From: an uncultured Pseudomonadota bacterium
Lineage (GTDB): Bacteria; Pseudomonadota; Gammaproteobacteria; Burkholderiales; SG8-39
Direction of reading: 5' to 3'
DNA length: 64,000 bases
Assembly: GCA_903921325.1 (NCBI GenBank)
Contig: CAIXPL010000008.1
Span: 186,001 to 250,000, forward strand
Below, piece by piece: positions 36,022-47,261 of this stretch. A program made the position numbers and the translations under genes. The notes under the pieces were generated by a model. That model was not told the origin of the DNA, made no database searches, and was given only the letters and a program-made list of their open reading frames with translations. Every line of letters begins with the position of its first letter. Positions within the stretch are counted from its first letter, which is position 1.

Positions 36022-36960
36022 GTGTCCGAGCAGATCGCCTACTTGAATGGTGAATATCTCCGGCTTGAGGATGCGCGGGTGCCGGTGCTCGATCGCGGCT
36101 TCATCTTCGGCGATGGCGTCTATGAGGTGATACCGGTGTATGCCGGCAAGCCACTGCGCCTGGCGGCCCATCTGCAGCGTCTGGCGCGCAGCTTGGCGGC
36201 CATCAAGCTACCGAACCCGCACACCGATGAGGAATGGGCGCAGTTGCTCGCTGAGCTGGTCAAGCGTCACCCGTGGGCCGATCAATCCATCTATCTGCAC
36301 ATCACCCGCGGCGTCGCACCGCGCAATCACGCGTTTCCGGCGGTCACCAAGCCCACTGTTTTCATGATGTCGGGGCCGCTCAAATTGCCCTCGGCCGAAG
36401 AACGCTCAGCCGGTGTGCGTACGCTCTCGCTGGAGGATTTCCGCTGGCAACGCTGTGACATCAAATCAATCGCCTTGCTCGGCAATTGCCTGCTGCGTCA
36501 GGCCGCCGTCGAAGCCGGCTGCAAAGAGGCGGTGCTGTTTCGCGATGGCTGGCTGACCGAAGGGGCGGCGAGCAATATTTTTGTCATCGAGAACGGCACC
36601 CTGCTCGCACCGCCGATCGATCATCTCATCCTGCCTGGCATTACCTACGAGATCACGCTCGAGCTGGCGCACCAACACGGCATGCCGGTCAAAGTTGCAC
36701 CCATCTCCGAAGCGCAGACCCGGCAGGCCGACGAGTTGTGGCTGACCTCCTCGACCAATGAAGTTCTGGCAATCACCGAACTCGACGGTCACCCGGTTGG
36801 AAGCGGGCGCCCAGGACCGGCCTGGCGGCAGATGAGTGAGTGGTTCGAGGCATTCAAGCGAGACTTGCGCAGCGGGGCAGAAGGCGTCGCTTCGGCTGGC
36901 GTGACGCGGGCGGGTGCCCCGGTTGAGGCCGCGCTCGCCGGCACCCCGGCTGCGGGTTAG
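36022..36960 (+). CDS. dat: D-amino-acid aminotransferase (class IV PLP aminotransferase)
   Basis: GTG 36022 with AGGGG 8 nt upstream is the best start, giving 312 residues beginning VSEQIAYLNGEYLRLEDARV. Class IV features are VLDRGFIFGDGVYEVIPVY, YLHITRGVAPRNHAFP, DIKSIALLGNCL with the PLP lysine, TEGAASNIFVI and LPGITYEITLELA. The RxxRxHxFP pattern fits D-alanine aminotransferase better than branched-chain enzymes. It interconverts D-Ala and D-Glu with their oxo acids in the cytosol. Position after the carboxypeptidase suggests recycling of released D-Ala. The last 35 residues are low-complexity Ala/Gly/Val. Confidence 0.88.
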   Translation: MSEQIAYLNGEYLRLEDARVPVLDRGFIFGDGVYEVIPVYAGKPLRLAAHLQRLARSLAAIKLPNPHTDEEWAQLLAELVKRHPWADQSIYLHITRGVAPRNHAFPAVTKPTVFMMSGPLKLPSAEERSAGVRTLSLEDFRWQRCDIKSIALLGNCLLRQAAVEAGCKEAVLFRDGWLTEGAASNIFVIENGTLLAPPIDHLILPGITYEITLELAHQHGMPVKVAPISEAQTRQADELWLTSSTNEVLAITELDGHPVGSGRPGPAWRQMSEWFEAFKRDLRSGAEGVASAGVTRAGAPVEAALAGTPAAG

Positions 36961-36972
36961 AAGAGCCCATTC

Positions 36973-37251
36973 GTGTCTGAACCTGACAATCTTGCGCCCA
37001 GTCTGCTTGAGTTTCCGGTTGATTTTCCGATCAAGGTGATGGGGCGCACGCAACCTGACTTTGCGCAGCACATCCTCGCCATTGTGCAGACGCACGCGCC
37101 AGACTTTCGTGCCGACACACTGGAGATGCGCAGCAGCCGTGAAGGGCGTTATTTGAGCCTCACGTTCACTGTCAATGCGCAATCGCGTGAGCAACTCGAT
37201 CGGCTGTATCGCGAGTTGTGCGATGACCCGATGGTATCGATGGTGTTGTGA
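36973..37251 (+). CDS. ybeD: DUF493 (YbeD-like) protein
   Basis: The 92-residue protein shows the DUF493 pattern: LLEFPVDFPIKVMGR at the N terminus, SREGRYLSLTFTVNAQSREQLDRLYREL and DDPMVSMVL at the C terminus, an ACT-like ferredoxin fold. In proteobacteria it sits between the carboxypeptidase region and lipB, as here. Proposed regulatory links to lipoate metabolism or ligand sensing are not settled. Its stop overlaps the lipB GTG start. Confidence 0.9.
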   Translation: MSEPDNLAPSLLEFPVDFPIKVMGRTQPDFAQHILAIVQTHAPDFRADTLEMRSSREGRYLSLTFTVNAQSREQLDRLYRELCDDPMVSMVL

Positions 37252-37874
37252 CCGCGCCAGATGACCCTCTGGTGCGCGAATTGGGGCAGCGGCCCTATCG
37301 CGCCACGTTTGAGGCGATGCGGCATTTCACTGCGGCGCGCGACGAGCATACCCGCGATGAAATCTGGCTGCTCGAGCACGCGCCGGTCTACACGCTGGGC
37401 CTCGGCGCGCGCGGTGGATTGGCGCCGGCGAACAGTGACATCCCCGTCGAGCAGATTGATCGTGGCGGACAGATCACCTATCACGGACCGGGGCAGTTGG
37501 TGATGTACGTGCTGCTTGATCTGGTGCGCCGGCAGATGCGCGTGCATCGACTGGTGGCGCTGCTCGAACAGTCGGTGATCGACTTGCTGGCGAGCTACGA
37601 GGTGCGGGCCATTCGACGCAGCGGGGCACCCGGGGTCTACGTTGCCGATGCCAAGATTGCCGCACTCGGGCTGAAGGTGCGCCGTGGCGCGAGTTATCAT
37701 GGCCTGGCGCTGAATGTGTGCATGGATCTGGCGCCTTTTGGTGCCATTGATCCGTGTGGTTATCCGGGGCTTGCCGTCACCCAGACGGCGACCCTGGGCA
37801 TCGATCGCACGCCGATCGAACTGGGGCGGCAACTGGCCGCGCAATTCACTCAACTGATCCGATCCGTTCCATGA
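37248..37874 (+). CDS. lipB: Octanoyl-[ACP]:protein N-octanoyltransferase LipB
   Basis: LipB transfers octanoate from acyl carrier protein to lipoyl domains. The 208-residue protein has [10 protein letters not shown], the [18 protein letters not shown] core, [10 protein letters not shown], the catalytic lysine in [13 protein letters not shown] and the catalytic cysteine in IDPCGYPGL. The GTG start at 37248 overlaps the DUF493 stop; the stop overlaps the lipA ATG (ATGA). Confidence 0.95.
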   Translation: MTAPDDPLVRELGQRPYRATFEAMRHFTAARDEHTRDEIWLLEHAPVYTLGLGARGGLAPANSDIPVEQIDRGGQITYHGPGQLVMYVLLDLVRRQMRVHRLVALLEQSVIDLLASYEVRAIRRSGAPGVYVADAKIAALGLKVRRGASYHGLALNVCMDLAPFGAIDPCGYPGLAVTQTATLGIDRTPIELGRQLAAQFTQLIRSVP

Positions 37875-38815
37875 GCCTACCCGGTGAGAAGCAGAAGAAT
37901 GCGGCCAAGACCTCGCGCATTCCTATCAAGATCGTGCCAGCCGAGCGACTGGCCAAGCCCGACTGGATCAGGGTGCGCGCCCCGCTGCCCGGCTCGCGCT
38001 TTACCGAGATCAAGCAGATTCTGCGCGAGAACCACCTGCATTCGGTCTGCGAGGAAGCCTCCTGCCCGAACATCGGCGAGTGTTTTGGCAAGGGCACTGC
38101 GACCTTCATGATCCTGGGTGATGTGTGCACCCGGCGCTGCCCGTTTTGTGATGTTGCGCACGGACGCCCAAAACCACCCGACCCGGATGAGCCACTGCAT
38201 CTGGCGCAGACGATTGCCCGCTTGCGCCTGACCTATGTGGTGGTGACCAGCGTCGATCGCGATGATTTGCGCGACGGTGGTGCCGGCCATTTTGTTGATT
38301 GCATCCGGGCGATACGCACGCATTCGCCGCAGACCCGCATCGAAATCCTGGTGCCGGATTTTCGTGGTCGCGTCGATCGCGCGCTTGAGATCCTGAATGC
38401 CGCGCCGCCCGATGTCATGAATCACAATCTGGAAACCGTTGCGCGGCTGTACCGCGAAGCGCGACCGGGTTCTGACTATGAACACTCACTGGATCTGCTG
38501 GAACAGTTCAAGGAACGCCACCCCGAGGTGCCTACCAAATCCGGGCTGATGCTGGGACTGGGCGAGAAGGATGAGGAAATCATCCAGGTCATGCACGATC
38601 TGCGCGCGCACAAGGTCGACATGCTCACCCTGGGACAATATCTGCAACCGTCGGGCGACCATCTACCGGTGCGCCGTTACGTGCCTCTGGAGACGTTTGC
38701 ACAGCTTGAGCGCACCGCGCAGGCTATGGGTTTTCTGCATGCCGCGGTGGGGCCGATGGTGCGCTCGAGCTACCACGCCGATCAGCAGGCCGAGCAGGCG
38801 ATGACGCATGTGTGA
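37871..38815 (+). CDS. lipA: Lipoyl synthase (radical SAM)
   Basis: The 314-residue protein has both iron-sulfur sites: the auxiliary cluster [13 protein letters not shown], the radical-SAM [13 protein letters not shown] and the late RSSYHADQ serine ligand. It inserts two sulfurs into protein-bound octanoyl groups. ATG 37871 overlaps the lipB stop; the upstream extension is a shadow in lipB. It ends the long plus-strand run; 113 bp follow before the marR stop, with no hairpin terminator I can support. Confidence 0.96.
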   Translation: MSLPGEKQKNAAKTSRIPIKIVPAERLAKPDWIRVRAPLPGSRFTEIKQILRENHLHSVCEEASCPNIGECFGKGTATFMILGDVCTRRCPFCDVAHGRPKPPDPDEPLHLAQTIARLRLTYVVVTSVDRDDLRDGGAGHFVDCIRAIRTHSPQTRIEILVPDFRGRVDRALEILNAAPPDVMNHNLETVARLYREARPGSDYEHSLDLLEQFKERHPEVPTKSGLMLGLGEKDEEIIQVMHDLRAHKVDMLTLGQYLQPSGDHLPVRRYVPLETFAQLERTAQAMGFLHAAVGPMVRSSYHADQQAEQAMTHV

Positions 38816-38928
38816 ATTCCAGCGCTAATTTAGATTGAACATCGATGTCGTGCTCAACTGGCTGAATCCACCAGTCACGCCGAGCTGGACGTGTTCTCTC
38901 GATGCAACGCCGATCCAGTAGCGCGTAG

Positions 38929-39405
38929 TCATGCGTTGTTGCCATCGATGATAGAAATAGCCAGCGCCTTCCAGGATTCCAACTGTCGCTCCGTGAGGCA
39001 GGAAAAGAATTCATCGTCGGCACGCTCGACGGCGATGATGGCTCGGTGAATAAGCTTGCGTCCGGGGACCGTGAACCGAACTTGCATGGCACGGGTGTCA
39101 GTGGTTGAAGGCTCCCGGCGAACCAGTCCGCTTTCCTCAAGTTTTCGAATGGCTTTGGAAAGGGTCATCTTGTCGAGCTTGGCATGCTCGACCAATCGAG
39201 CCTGGGTCGGCGGCTCATCTTGTTCTTCGAACCACAGGAGCGAGGCCAATATGGCGTATTGGGTTTGGGTAATGCCAAACTCACCGAATACGCCTGCGAG
39301 CTTTCCTTGCCAGAAGGCAATGAGCTTCCAGAGCAGAAAACCAGGACTATCGTCAGCCTTGTCATGCTTGAAAGGTGAGGACTCAGGCGCTTCTTGCTTT
39401 TTCAA
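38929..39405 (-). CDS. MarR family transcriptional regulator
   Basis: The 158-residue protein has the MarR winged-helix pattern: GITQTQYAILASLLWFEE, LVEHAKLDKMTLSKAIRKLEESGLVRREPSTTDTRAMQVRFT (recognition helix and wing) and a C-terminal dimerisation helix. MarR proteins usually repress adjacent genes and respond to small phenolic ligands or oxidants. It overlaps the 3' end of the SRPBCC gene by 23 bp, so the two form an operon, probably autoregulated. Base composition is more AT-rich than surrounding core genes. Confidence 0.88.
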   Translation of the reverse strand: MKKQEAPESSPFKHDKADDSPGFLLWKLIAFWQGKLAGVFGEFGITQTQYAILASLLWFEEQDEPPTQARLVEHAKLDKMTLSKAIRKLEESGLVRREPSTTDTRAMQVRFTVPGRKLIHRAIIAVERADDEFFSCLTERQLESWKALAISIIDGNNA

Positions 39406-39802
39406 TCAGCGCCTCTGTCTGCTCTGCCATTCCATGTGCAACATTCTCCGCAACGATTTTTTTCCACAAGAAAGACAGGAAACCTTCGATGCTCACGGTG
39501 GTACGTATTTCCAGTTCGTCACCGTGAGCGATGAACTCATGACAACCAAACATACGTGCACCAGGGAAGCGAGTAAGGTCGGTAAATTGTCGGCCAGACT
39601 CGACCGCGACTATCTCGATTGAAACTGCAGGACCACCTTTGGGTTTAAGCCCGAAGGTATTGCCGACATTGAATTCACCGTTCAATTTCGCATATTCGAT
39701 ATCAGATTGCCATGTATGCCACTGATTGACGTCGGTCCACAGATTCCACACTTTTTCCGATTGCACCCCACGTACACGCTTGCTATAGGTTTTGCTCCAC
39801 AT
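39383..39802 (-). CDS. SRPBCC (START/polyketide-cyclase-like) family protein
   Basis: The 139-residue protein has the helix-grip layout: an N-terminal strand KTYSKRVRGVQSEKVWNLWTDVNQWHTWQSDIEYAKL, GNTFGLKPKGGPAVSIEIVAVE, RMFGCHEFIAHGDELEIRTTVS and a long C-terminal helix. Family members bind hydrophobic ligands or act on small aromatic molecules; no catalytic residues can be assigned. AAGGA lies upstream of ATG 39802. It is first in the operon with marR, so MarR may sense the same ligand. Confidence 0.8.
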   Translation of the reverse strand: MWSKTYSKRVRGVQSEKVWNLWTDVNQWHTWQSDIEYAKLNGEFNVGNTFGLKPKGGPAVSIEIVAVESGRQFTDLTRFPGARMFGCHEFIAHGDELEIRTTVSIEGFLSFLWKKIVAENVAHGMAEQTEALIEKARSA

Positions 39803-39824
39803 GCTTCGTCCTTTTCACGAACAA

Positions 39825-39840
39825 TACGGATCATATCGTA
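39825..39840. promoter_or_regulatory. Candidate MarR operator, imperfect palindrome
   Basis: The 16-bp sequence TACGGATCATATCGTA has half-sites TACGGATC and, inverted, TACGATAT, matching at 6 of 8 positions. It lies 23-38 bp upstream of the SRPBCC-marR start, a usual place for an autoregulatory MarR site. Confidence 0.35.
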
Positions 39841-40018
39841 ACCCGGTTTACTATCATCCGCAAACCCATGGGGCCTCATCTCCTGTGGACGACTGCACGG
39901 AATGTCAGGAGGCGGCTGCACTTCCAGCGTGTAGGACAGCATACAGGGCCGTCTTGCCCACCTTGAGCCATGCGGTGGCCTCGCGGACGTTCAACCCGTG
40001 CGCGGGGGGGGCGCCTTG

Positions 40019-40163
40019 GTTAACGGGCACGACGGTGTTGCCCGCGGTTGAAACGTACGAAGGCAAGTCGCCGGCGCTGGGCGACCACCAGGTGCGAGCG
40101 TTACTCGATCTGCCTGACCCCAAAACGCTCTAGGGCAAGCGAGATCGGGCGATCCTGGACACC
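40019..40163 (+). pseudogene. Relic of a tyrosine recombinase/integrase
   Basis: In frame from 40047 the sequence reads VETYEGKSPALGDHQVRALL then DLPDPKTL, an amber stop at 40131-40133, and in the same frame GKRDRAIL. This is the linker and start of the catalytic domain typical of XerC/D-like integrases, in which these blocks are joined by a lysine codon. Just upstream, VNGHDGVARG continues the homology one base out of frame and meets a stop, so there is a frameshift as well. Neither the N-terminal domain nor the R-H-R-Y catalytic residues are recognisable. The 496-bp gap 39803-40298 holds this relic, the marR promoter and otherwise nothing I can support. Confidence 0.6.
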
Positions 40164-40298
40164 CGCTCTGTATCTGATCTTAACCTAAGCTCTAACTTTG
40201 CTACGCCGCCTTCCCATGGAATTCGATTTCTACCTGGCGCATGACATGGCCGAAGTCAGCTATGTCAAGGGGTGGAGGCTGCATGTGCCGAAAGGCTT

Positions 40299-42512
<2,214 letters not shown>

Positions 42513-42579
42513 TCAGACAGTGCCGGGAACCCGCTCCGGGCTAAATGACGTCGGAATCAAAACAAGCAGCGGATCCCGA

Positions 42580-43182
42580 ATGAAAGATGGTGAGGTCTCA
42601 ACAGCAGCAAAGCCAGTCGATCCAGGTGTTCCCCCTACGGGATCCGACCGTGACCAGATCAGCCAGAACATTGAGGCCGTGCTCGAGTACTTTGCTCGCG
42701 AAGAGTTAAAGGTCAGCCGCTCCCAGCGCATTCCGGAACACATCAGTTCGTTCATCGGGCGACCCGCTTTTCTCTTCCTCATCGTGTTGTTTGTCGTCCT
42801 CTGGATGTTGGTGAGCCACGTGGTGCGTGAAGCAAAGGCAGCGAACTTCGATCCACCTCCCTACTTCTGGCTTCAGGGCATTATTGGATTGGCCGCCTTG
42901 CTCAGTACGATCGTCATCCTGTCCAAGCAAAACCGACTTGCCAAGCTGGAAGAACAGCGCGCCCACCTGGACTTGAAAGTGACGCTGCTGACCGAGCAGA
43001 AGGCAGCCAAGATGATCGACCTACTCGAGGAATTAAGACGCGACTTGCCCAACGTCAGGGATCGCAACGATCCGGAGGCAACCGCCTTGCAGCACCCGAT
43101 GAACCCAGAGCTGGTACTGGCCGCCCTGGATGAGCGCGCCGAGACCGAAGGGTCGGCCGCTAAAGACCACGAGTTGGAGTGA
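42580..43182 (+). CDS. DUF1003 family membrane protein
   Basis: The 200-residue protein has DUF1003 features: IPEHISSFIGRPAFLFLIVLFVVLWMLVSHV (first helix), PPPYFWLQGIIGLAALLSTIVILSKQNRL (second helix) and a coiled-coil C-terminal region with LLTEQKAAKMIDLLEELRRDLP. Function unknown. ATG 42580 overlaps the TGA of a 12-codon upstream mini-ORF (42545-42583) in another frame, whose peptide could be either a leader or the original N terminus lost by a one-base shift. Divergent from katG. Confidence 0.82.
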   Translation: MKDGEVSTAAKPVDPGVPPTGSDRDQISQNIEAVLEYFAREELKVSRSQRIPEHISSFIGRPAFLFLIVLFVVLWMLVSHVVREAKAANFDPPPYFWLQGIIGLAALLSTIVILSKQNRLAKLEEQRAHLDLKVTLLTEQKAAKMIDLLEELRRDLPNVRDRNDPEATALQHPMNPELVLAALDERAETEGSAAKDHELE

Positions 43183-43197
43183 GGACGCAGCCAGGTA

Positions 43198-44274
43198 TCA
43201 GCTGCGTCCACCTTCGACCGGTTGGGCTTCGGCACGCCAGCGCAGCATGCCGCCAGTCAAATTGACGACATCGGAAAAGCCATTCTGCAGCAGGATCGTG
43301 ATGGCCTGCGCCGAGCGGCCTCCGGCGCGGCACACCGCGACGATCGGACGCTCGCGGCGCAATTCGCTGACCCGTGCGGTCAACTCGCCAAGTGGAATAT
43401 GGATCGCGCCCGCGATATGGCCCAAAGGTCCGTTAAATTCTTCTGGCTCGCGCACATCGAGGACCTGCACCACAGAGACATGCTCTGCGAGACCGTGCGG
43501 ATCGATCTCCCAGATGCCCGCGAAGCTGTAGTGCAGCGCTGCCCAGGTCGGGCCTGCCGCGGCCAGCCCGGTTTCGTCCTCGGGACGACCACAGCGCAAG
43601 TTGGCGGGCACCGCGATATTGATGAGCTTCGGGTGCGCCAGCTGCAAGTTCTTCATGTAACCGGCAAAGTCACCCACCGCAATGTCACCACCGAGCCGTG
43701 GGTTGTAGCGGCGCTCCTCGGCGACGCTGGTCACTGTCAGACCTCGGTAATCATGACCTGGATAAAGCAGGCAATCGTCGGGCAGGCTAAAAATGCCATC
43801 ATGCACCGAGTGATACATGGTCACCGGATCGCCTTGCTGGAAGTCGGTGCGGCCGCTGCCGCGAATAAGCAAGCAATCACCGGTGAAGGCCATGCTGTTG
43901 TCATCGAGCACAAAGGTCAGACAACCGCTGGTGTGGCCGGGGGTAGCTCGCACCAGCAGCCGGCGCGATCCAAACGCAACCACATCATCCTGTACCAGGT
44001 AGCGGTCAGCACCAACGGCCCCGCCCGCCGCTGACAGCATGATCTGACTGCCCAGTCGCCGCTTGAGCAGCCAGGCACCGGTCACATGATCGGCGTGCAC
44101 ATGCGTCTCCAGTGTCGCCACCAGACTCAAGCCCAGCTCGCCCATCAGCGCCGTATCGCGCCGCACCTGCTCGAACACTGGATCGATCAGCACCGCCTTG
44201 CCATCGCGGCGGTCACCCAGCAGATAGGTGTAAGTCGACGATTGCGGATCGAACAATTGTCGGAATATCAGCAT
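43198..44274 (-). CDS. Persulfide dioxygenase-rhodanese fusion (ETHE1-like MBL fold plus sulfurtransferase)
   Basis: ATG 44274 with GAGGT upstream gives 358 residues. The N-terminal beta-lactamase-fold domain (1-230) has THVHADHVTG, TPGHTSGCLTFVL, FTGDCLLIRGSGRTDFQQG and LYPGHDYRG, which are the ETHE1-type non-haem iron ligands. The C-terminal rhodanese domain (about 260-350) has VLDVREPEEF and the active-site loop VCRAGGRSAQA with catalytic cysteine. Fusions of this kind oxidise glutathione persulfide to sulfite and use the rhodanese to regenerate persulfide or thiosulfate, so it detoxifies sulfide-derived persulfides. It is convergent with DUF1003 and stands alone as a transcript. Confidence 0.9.
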   Translation of the reverse strand: MLIFRQLFDPQSSTYTYLLGDRRDGKAVLIDPVFEQVRRDTALMGELGLSLVATLETHVHADHVTGAWLLKRRLGSQIMLSAAGGAVGADRYLVQDDVVAFGSRRLLVRATPGHTSGCLTFVLDDNSMAFTGDCLLIRGSGRTDFQQGDPVTMYHSVHDGIFSLPDDCLLYPGHDYRGLTVTSVAEERRYNPRLGGDIAVGDFAGYMKNLQLAHPKLINIAVPANLRCGRPEDETGLAAAGPTWAALHYSFAGIWEIDPHGLAEHVSVVQVLDVREPEEFNGPLGHIAGAIHIPLGELTARVSELRRERPIVAVCRAGGRSAQAITILLQNGFSDVVNLTGGMLRWRAEAQPVEGGRS

Positions 44275-44430
44275 GGCTACCTCATCTCCCTTTTCTTGTG
44301 CCCTCAAGCGAACTGCCTGGCAGGAAATCCGCATGCTCATGAAGTTAGAGATCTTGAATGACGTTATTGCAGACAAATCCGCACAATCTTGAGGATTATT
44401 GATAGATATTGTGACAAACCGGGTTCGCGC

Positions 44431-47256
44431 TCAGTGTGCCTGCTCCCAGTTCGGGCCGACCCCGACATCAACCACCAACGGCACCGCCAGATTGGCAACT
44501 CCGGTCATCAATTGCGGCAGACGCTCCGACACCCTGGCGAGTTCTGATTGCGCTACCTCGAGCACCAGTTCGTCATGCACCTGCATGATCATGCGGCTCT
44601 CCAACTGCTCCTGATCGATCCAGTTCTGCACCGCAATCATCGACAGCTTGATCAGATCAGCCGCGGTGCCCTGCATCGGGGCATTGATCGCCGCCCGCTC
44701 GGCACCCGCCCGGCGCGCTGCATTGCCACTGGCAATGTCCGGCAACCACAGCCGCCGACCCAGTACGGTCTCGACATAGCCCTGCTCGCGGGCCGCGAGC
44801 CGTGTCTGTTCCATATAGCGCGCCACGCCCGGGTAGCGCGCAAAGTAACTGTCGATATAGGCCTTGGCGACGCTGCGCTCGACGCCCAGTTGCTGCGCCA
44901 GACCAAACGCCGACATGCCATAGATGAGGCCAAAGTTGATCGCCTTCGCGTAACGCCGCTCCTCGACCGACACCTCGGCCAGACTGCGATTGAACACTTC
45001 GGCAGCGGTTGCCCGATGAATATCCTCACCGGCGGCAAAGGCCGCGAGCAGACTCGCATCGCCCGACAGGTGCGCCATGATGCGCAGCTCCACTTGCGAG
45101 TAATCGGCCGACACGATCACCGCACCGGGCCTGGCAATGAAAGCCTCGCGGATGCGACGACCCTCGGCGGTGCGCACCGGGATGTTTTGCAGATTGGGCT
45201 CGGTACTGGCCAGACGCCCGGTCACCGCCGTCACCTGCCCATAGGTGGTGTGCACCCGACCGGTCTGTGCATTGATCATGCGCGGCAGCTTGTCGGTATA
45301 GGTCGACTTCAATTTGGTCAGTGCGCGATATTCAAGCAGCGTCTTGGGCAGCGGGTAATCCAGCGCCAACTGTTCGAGCACCTCCTCGTCGGTCGAGGGC
45401 GCCCCGGTCGCCGTCTTTTTGATGACGGGCAGTTTCAATTGATTGAAAAAAATATCACCAATCTGCTTTGGCGAATTGAGGTTGAAGGCCTGCCCGGCCT
45501 CGCTATGCGCTTTGGCTTCCAGCTCAAGCATGCGCTGGCCCAGCGCATTGCTTTGCACAGCGAGCTGATCGGGGTCGATCAGAACTCCGGTGCGCTCAAT
45601 TGTGAACAGCACCTCGCGCACCGGCATCTCGATATCGGCGTAGATGGCTTCCAGCCGCGGCTGCGCGGCAAGACGCGGACGCATCAACTGATGCAGGCGC
45701 AGCGTGAGATCGGCATCCTCGGCACCATAGATTGCCGCTTGCGCGACCGGCACCTGATCAAAACTGATGCGCTTCGCCCCAGTGCCGGTGAGCTGGTCGT
45801 AGCTGATGGTTGTCTCGTGCAGCAGTCGCTCGGCAAGTGCCTCCATGTCATGGCGCATATGACTCTGCAACACATAGGATTCGAGGCACGAATCCTCAGC
45901 CGCCCCGCGCAGCCTCACCCCATGGTTGGCAAATACGTGCTGGTCGTACTTGATGTTGTGCCCGACTTTCAATCGTGTGGCATCTTCAAGCCAGGGTCGC
46001 AACACCTGCAACGCCCGCTCCACACCGATCTGATCGGGCGCATCCGGATCGCGGTGCGCAAGGGGCACATAGGCGGCGCGGCCCGGTGCGATCGCAAGCG
46101 ACAGTCCAACCAGGCGCGCGGCAAATACATCCAGACTGGTGGTCTCGGTATCCAGTGCCACCAGCGGGGCCTCATTCAGATAGCCCAGCCAGCGCGCCAG
46201 ATCGGCCTCACCGTAGAGCGTCTCGTAGTGGCGCTCAGGCGGTGGCGGCACATCGCCGGCGGACTCCAGCCCCTCCAATGCGCCCAGGGTAGTGGCGCTA
46301 TTGAGCGCGCGAGCGGTAGCCGCCCGCCGGTCAGCACCGGGTGCCGCAGACTGTGGTACCGGACCGGACGCACTGGCCGACAGGCCACCTTGCGCAGCGG
46401 CACCGGCCTCACCACCCAGCTCCCGTAACCAGGTCTTCAGGTTGTAGCGCGAGTAAAGCGCGGCCAGGGCAGCGGTGTCGGCATCGGTGGGCGCCAGATC
46501 CTGCACCCGGACCGGAAGTGCGACGTCGTAGCGCACCGTGACAAGCGTTCGCGCTGTGGGCAACCAGTCGAGTGCGGCGCGCAAATTTTCACCGACCACG
46601 CCAGCGATCTGCGGCGCGTGGGCGATGACCCCATCGAGGCTGCCGTATTGGGTGAGCCATTTCACCGCAGTCTTGGGGCCCACCTTGGGCACGCCTGGCA
46701 CGTTGTCGACTGCATCGCCGACCAAAGTGAGGTAATCGACGATTCGATCTGGTGGAACGCCGAATTTGGCAGACACCGCAGCAGCATCCAGAATCTCATT
46801 GGTCATGGTGTTGACCAGGGTGACCTGAGCATTGACCAGTTGCGCCAGATCCTTGTCACCGGTGGAAATCACCGTGCGGATGCCTGCGGCGCTCGCCGCT
46901 GCCGCCAGAGTGGCGATCACATCGTCCGCTTCAACCCCCTCGCAGACCACCAGCGGCCAGCCGAGCGCGCGGATCGCCGCGTGGATCGGCTCGATCTGGC
47001 GCACCAGGTCCTCGGGCATTGACGCGCGATTGGCCTTGTACTGGTCATAAATGTCATCGCGAAAGGTCTTGCCTTTGGCATCGAAGACACAACCGAGGTA
47101 GTCGGCCTTGTAGTCACTGAGCAAGCGACGTAGCATGCCCAGCACACCGTAGATTGCACCCGTTGGTTCGCCCTGTGCATTGCGCAGATCGGGTAGGGCA
47201 TGAAATGCCCGATACAAATAGGACGAACCGTCCACCAGCACAAGGGTTTGGGCCAC
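44431..47256 (-). CDS. polA: DNA polymerase I
   Basis: GTG 47256 yields 941 residues starting VAQTLVLVDGSSYLYRAFHALPDLRN, the usual PolA N terminus. Domains: 5'-3' exonuclease (1-255, with DDVIATLAA and STGDKDLAQLV), 3'-5' exonuclease (about 355-520, ALDTETTSLD and GHNIKYDQHV with acidic residues kept) and polymerase (about 565-941, SADYSQVELRIMAHLSGD, RRYAKAINFGLIYGMSAFGLA, MQVHDELVLEV). It replaces RNA primers and fills gaps in repair. The start is only 5 bp from the divergent LOG gene start. Confidence 0.97.
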   Translation of the reverse strand: MAQTLVLVDGSSYLYRAFHALPDLRNAQGEPTGAIYGVLGMLRRLLSDYKADYLGCVFDAKGKTFRDDIYDQYKANRASMPEDLVRQIEPIHAAIRALGWPLVVCEGVEADDVIATLAAAASAAGIRTVISTGDKDLAQLVNAQVTLVNTMTNEILDAAAVSAKFGVPPDRIVDYLTLVGDAVDNVPGVPKVGPKTAVKWLTQYGSLDGVIAHAPQIAGVVGENLRAALDWLPTARTLVTVRYDVALPVRVQDLAPTDADTAALAALYSRYNLKTWLRELGGEAGAAAQGGLSASASGPVPQSAAPGADRRAATARALNSATTLGALEGLESAGDVPPPPERHYETLYGEADLARWLGYLNEAPLVALDTETTSLDVFAARLVGLSLAIAPGRAAYVPLAHRDPDAPDQIGVERALQVLRPWLEDATRLKVGHNIKYDQHVFANHGVRLRGAAEDSCLESYVLQSHMRHDMEALAERLLHETTISYDQLTGTGAKRISFDQVPVAQAAIYGAEDADLTLRLHQLMRPRLAAQPRLEAIYADIEMPVREVLFTIERTGVLIDPDQLAVQSNALGQRMLELEAKAHSEAGQAFNLNSPKQIGDIFFNQLKLPVIKKTATGAPSTDEEVLEQLALDYPLPKTLLEYRALTKLKSTYTDKLPRMINAQTGRVHTTYGQVTAVTGRLASTEPNLQNIPVRTAEGRRIREAFIARPGAVIVSADYSQVELRIMAHLSGDASLLAAFAAGEDIHRATAAEVFNRSLAEVSVEERRYAKAINFGLIYGMSAFGLAQQLGVERSVAKAYIDSYFARYPGVARYMEQTRLAAREQGYVETVLGRRLWLPDIASGNAARRAGAERAAINAPMQGTAADLIKLSMIAVQNWIDQEQLESRMIMQVHDELVLEVAQSELARVSERLPQLMTGVANLAVPLVVDVGVGPNWEQAH

Positions 47257-47261
47257 AGTCA

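Noticed and set aside
38816-38951. Minus-strand stretch with DRRCIERTRPARRDWWIQPVE, suspected transposase remnant
   Set aside because: The peptide looked transposase-like at first, but I could not match it to any named family and no terminal repeats were found.
44548-46428. 626-codon plus-strand open frame
   Set aside because: It lies entirely within polA on the opposite strand, and polA has complete domains; long antisense frames are expected at this GC content.
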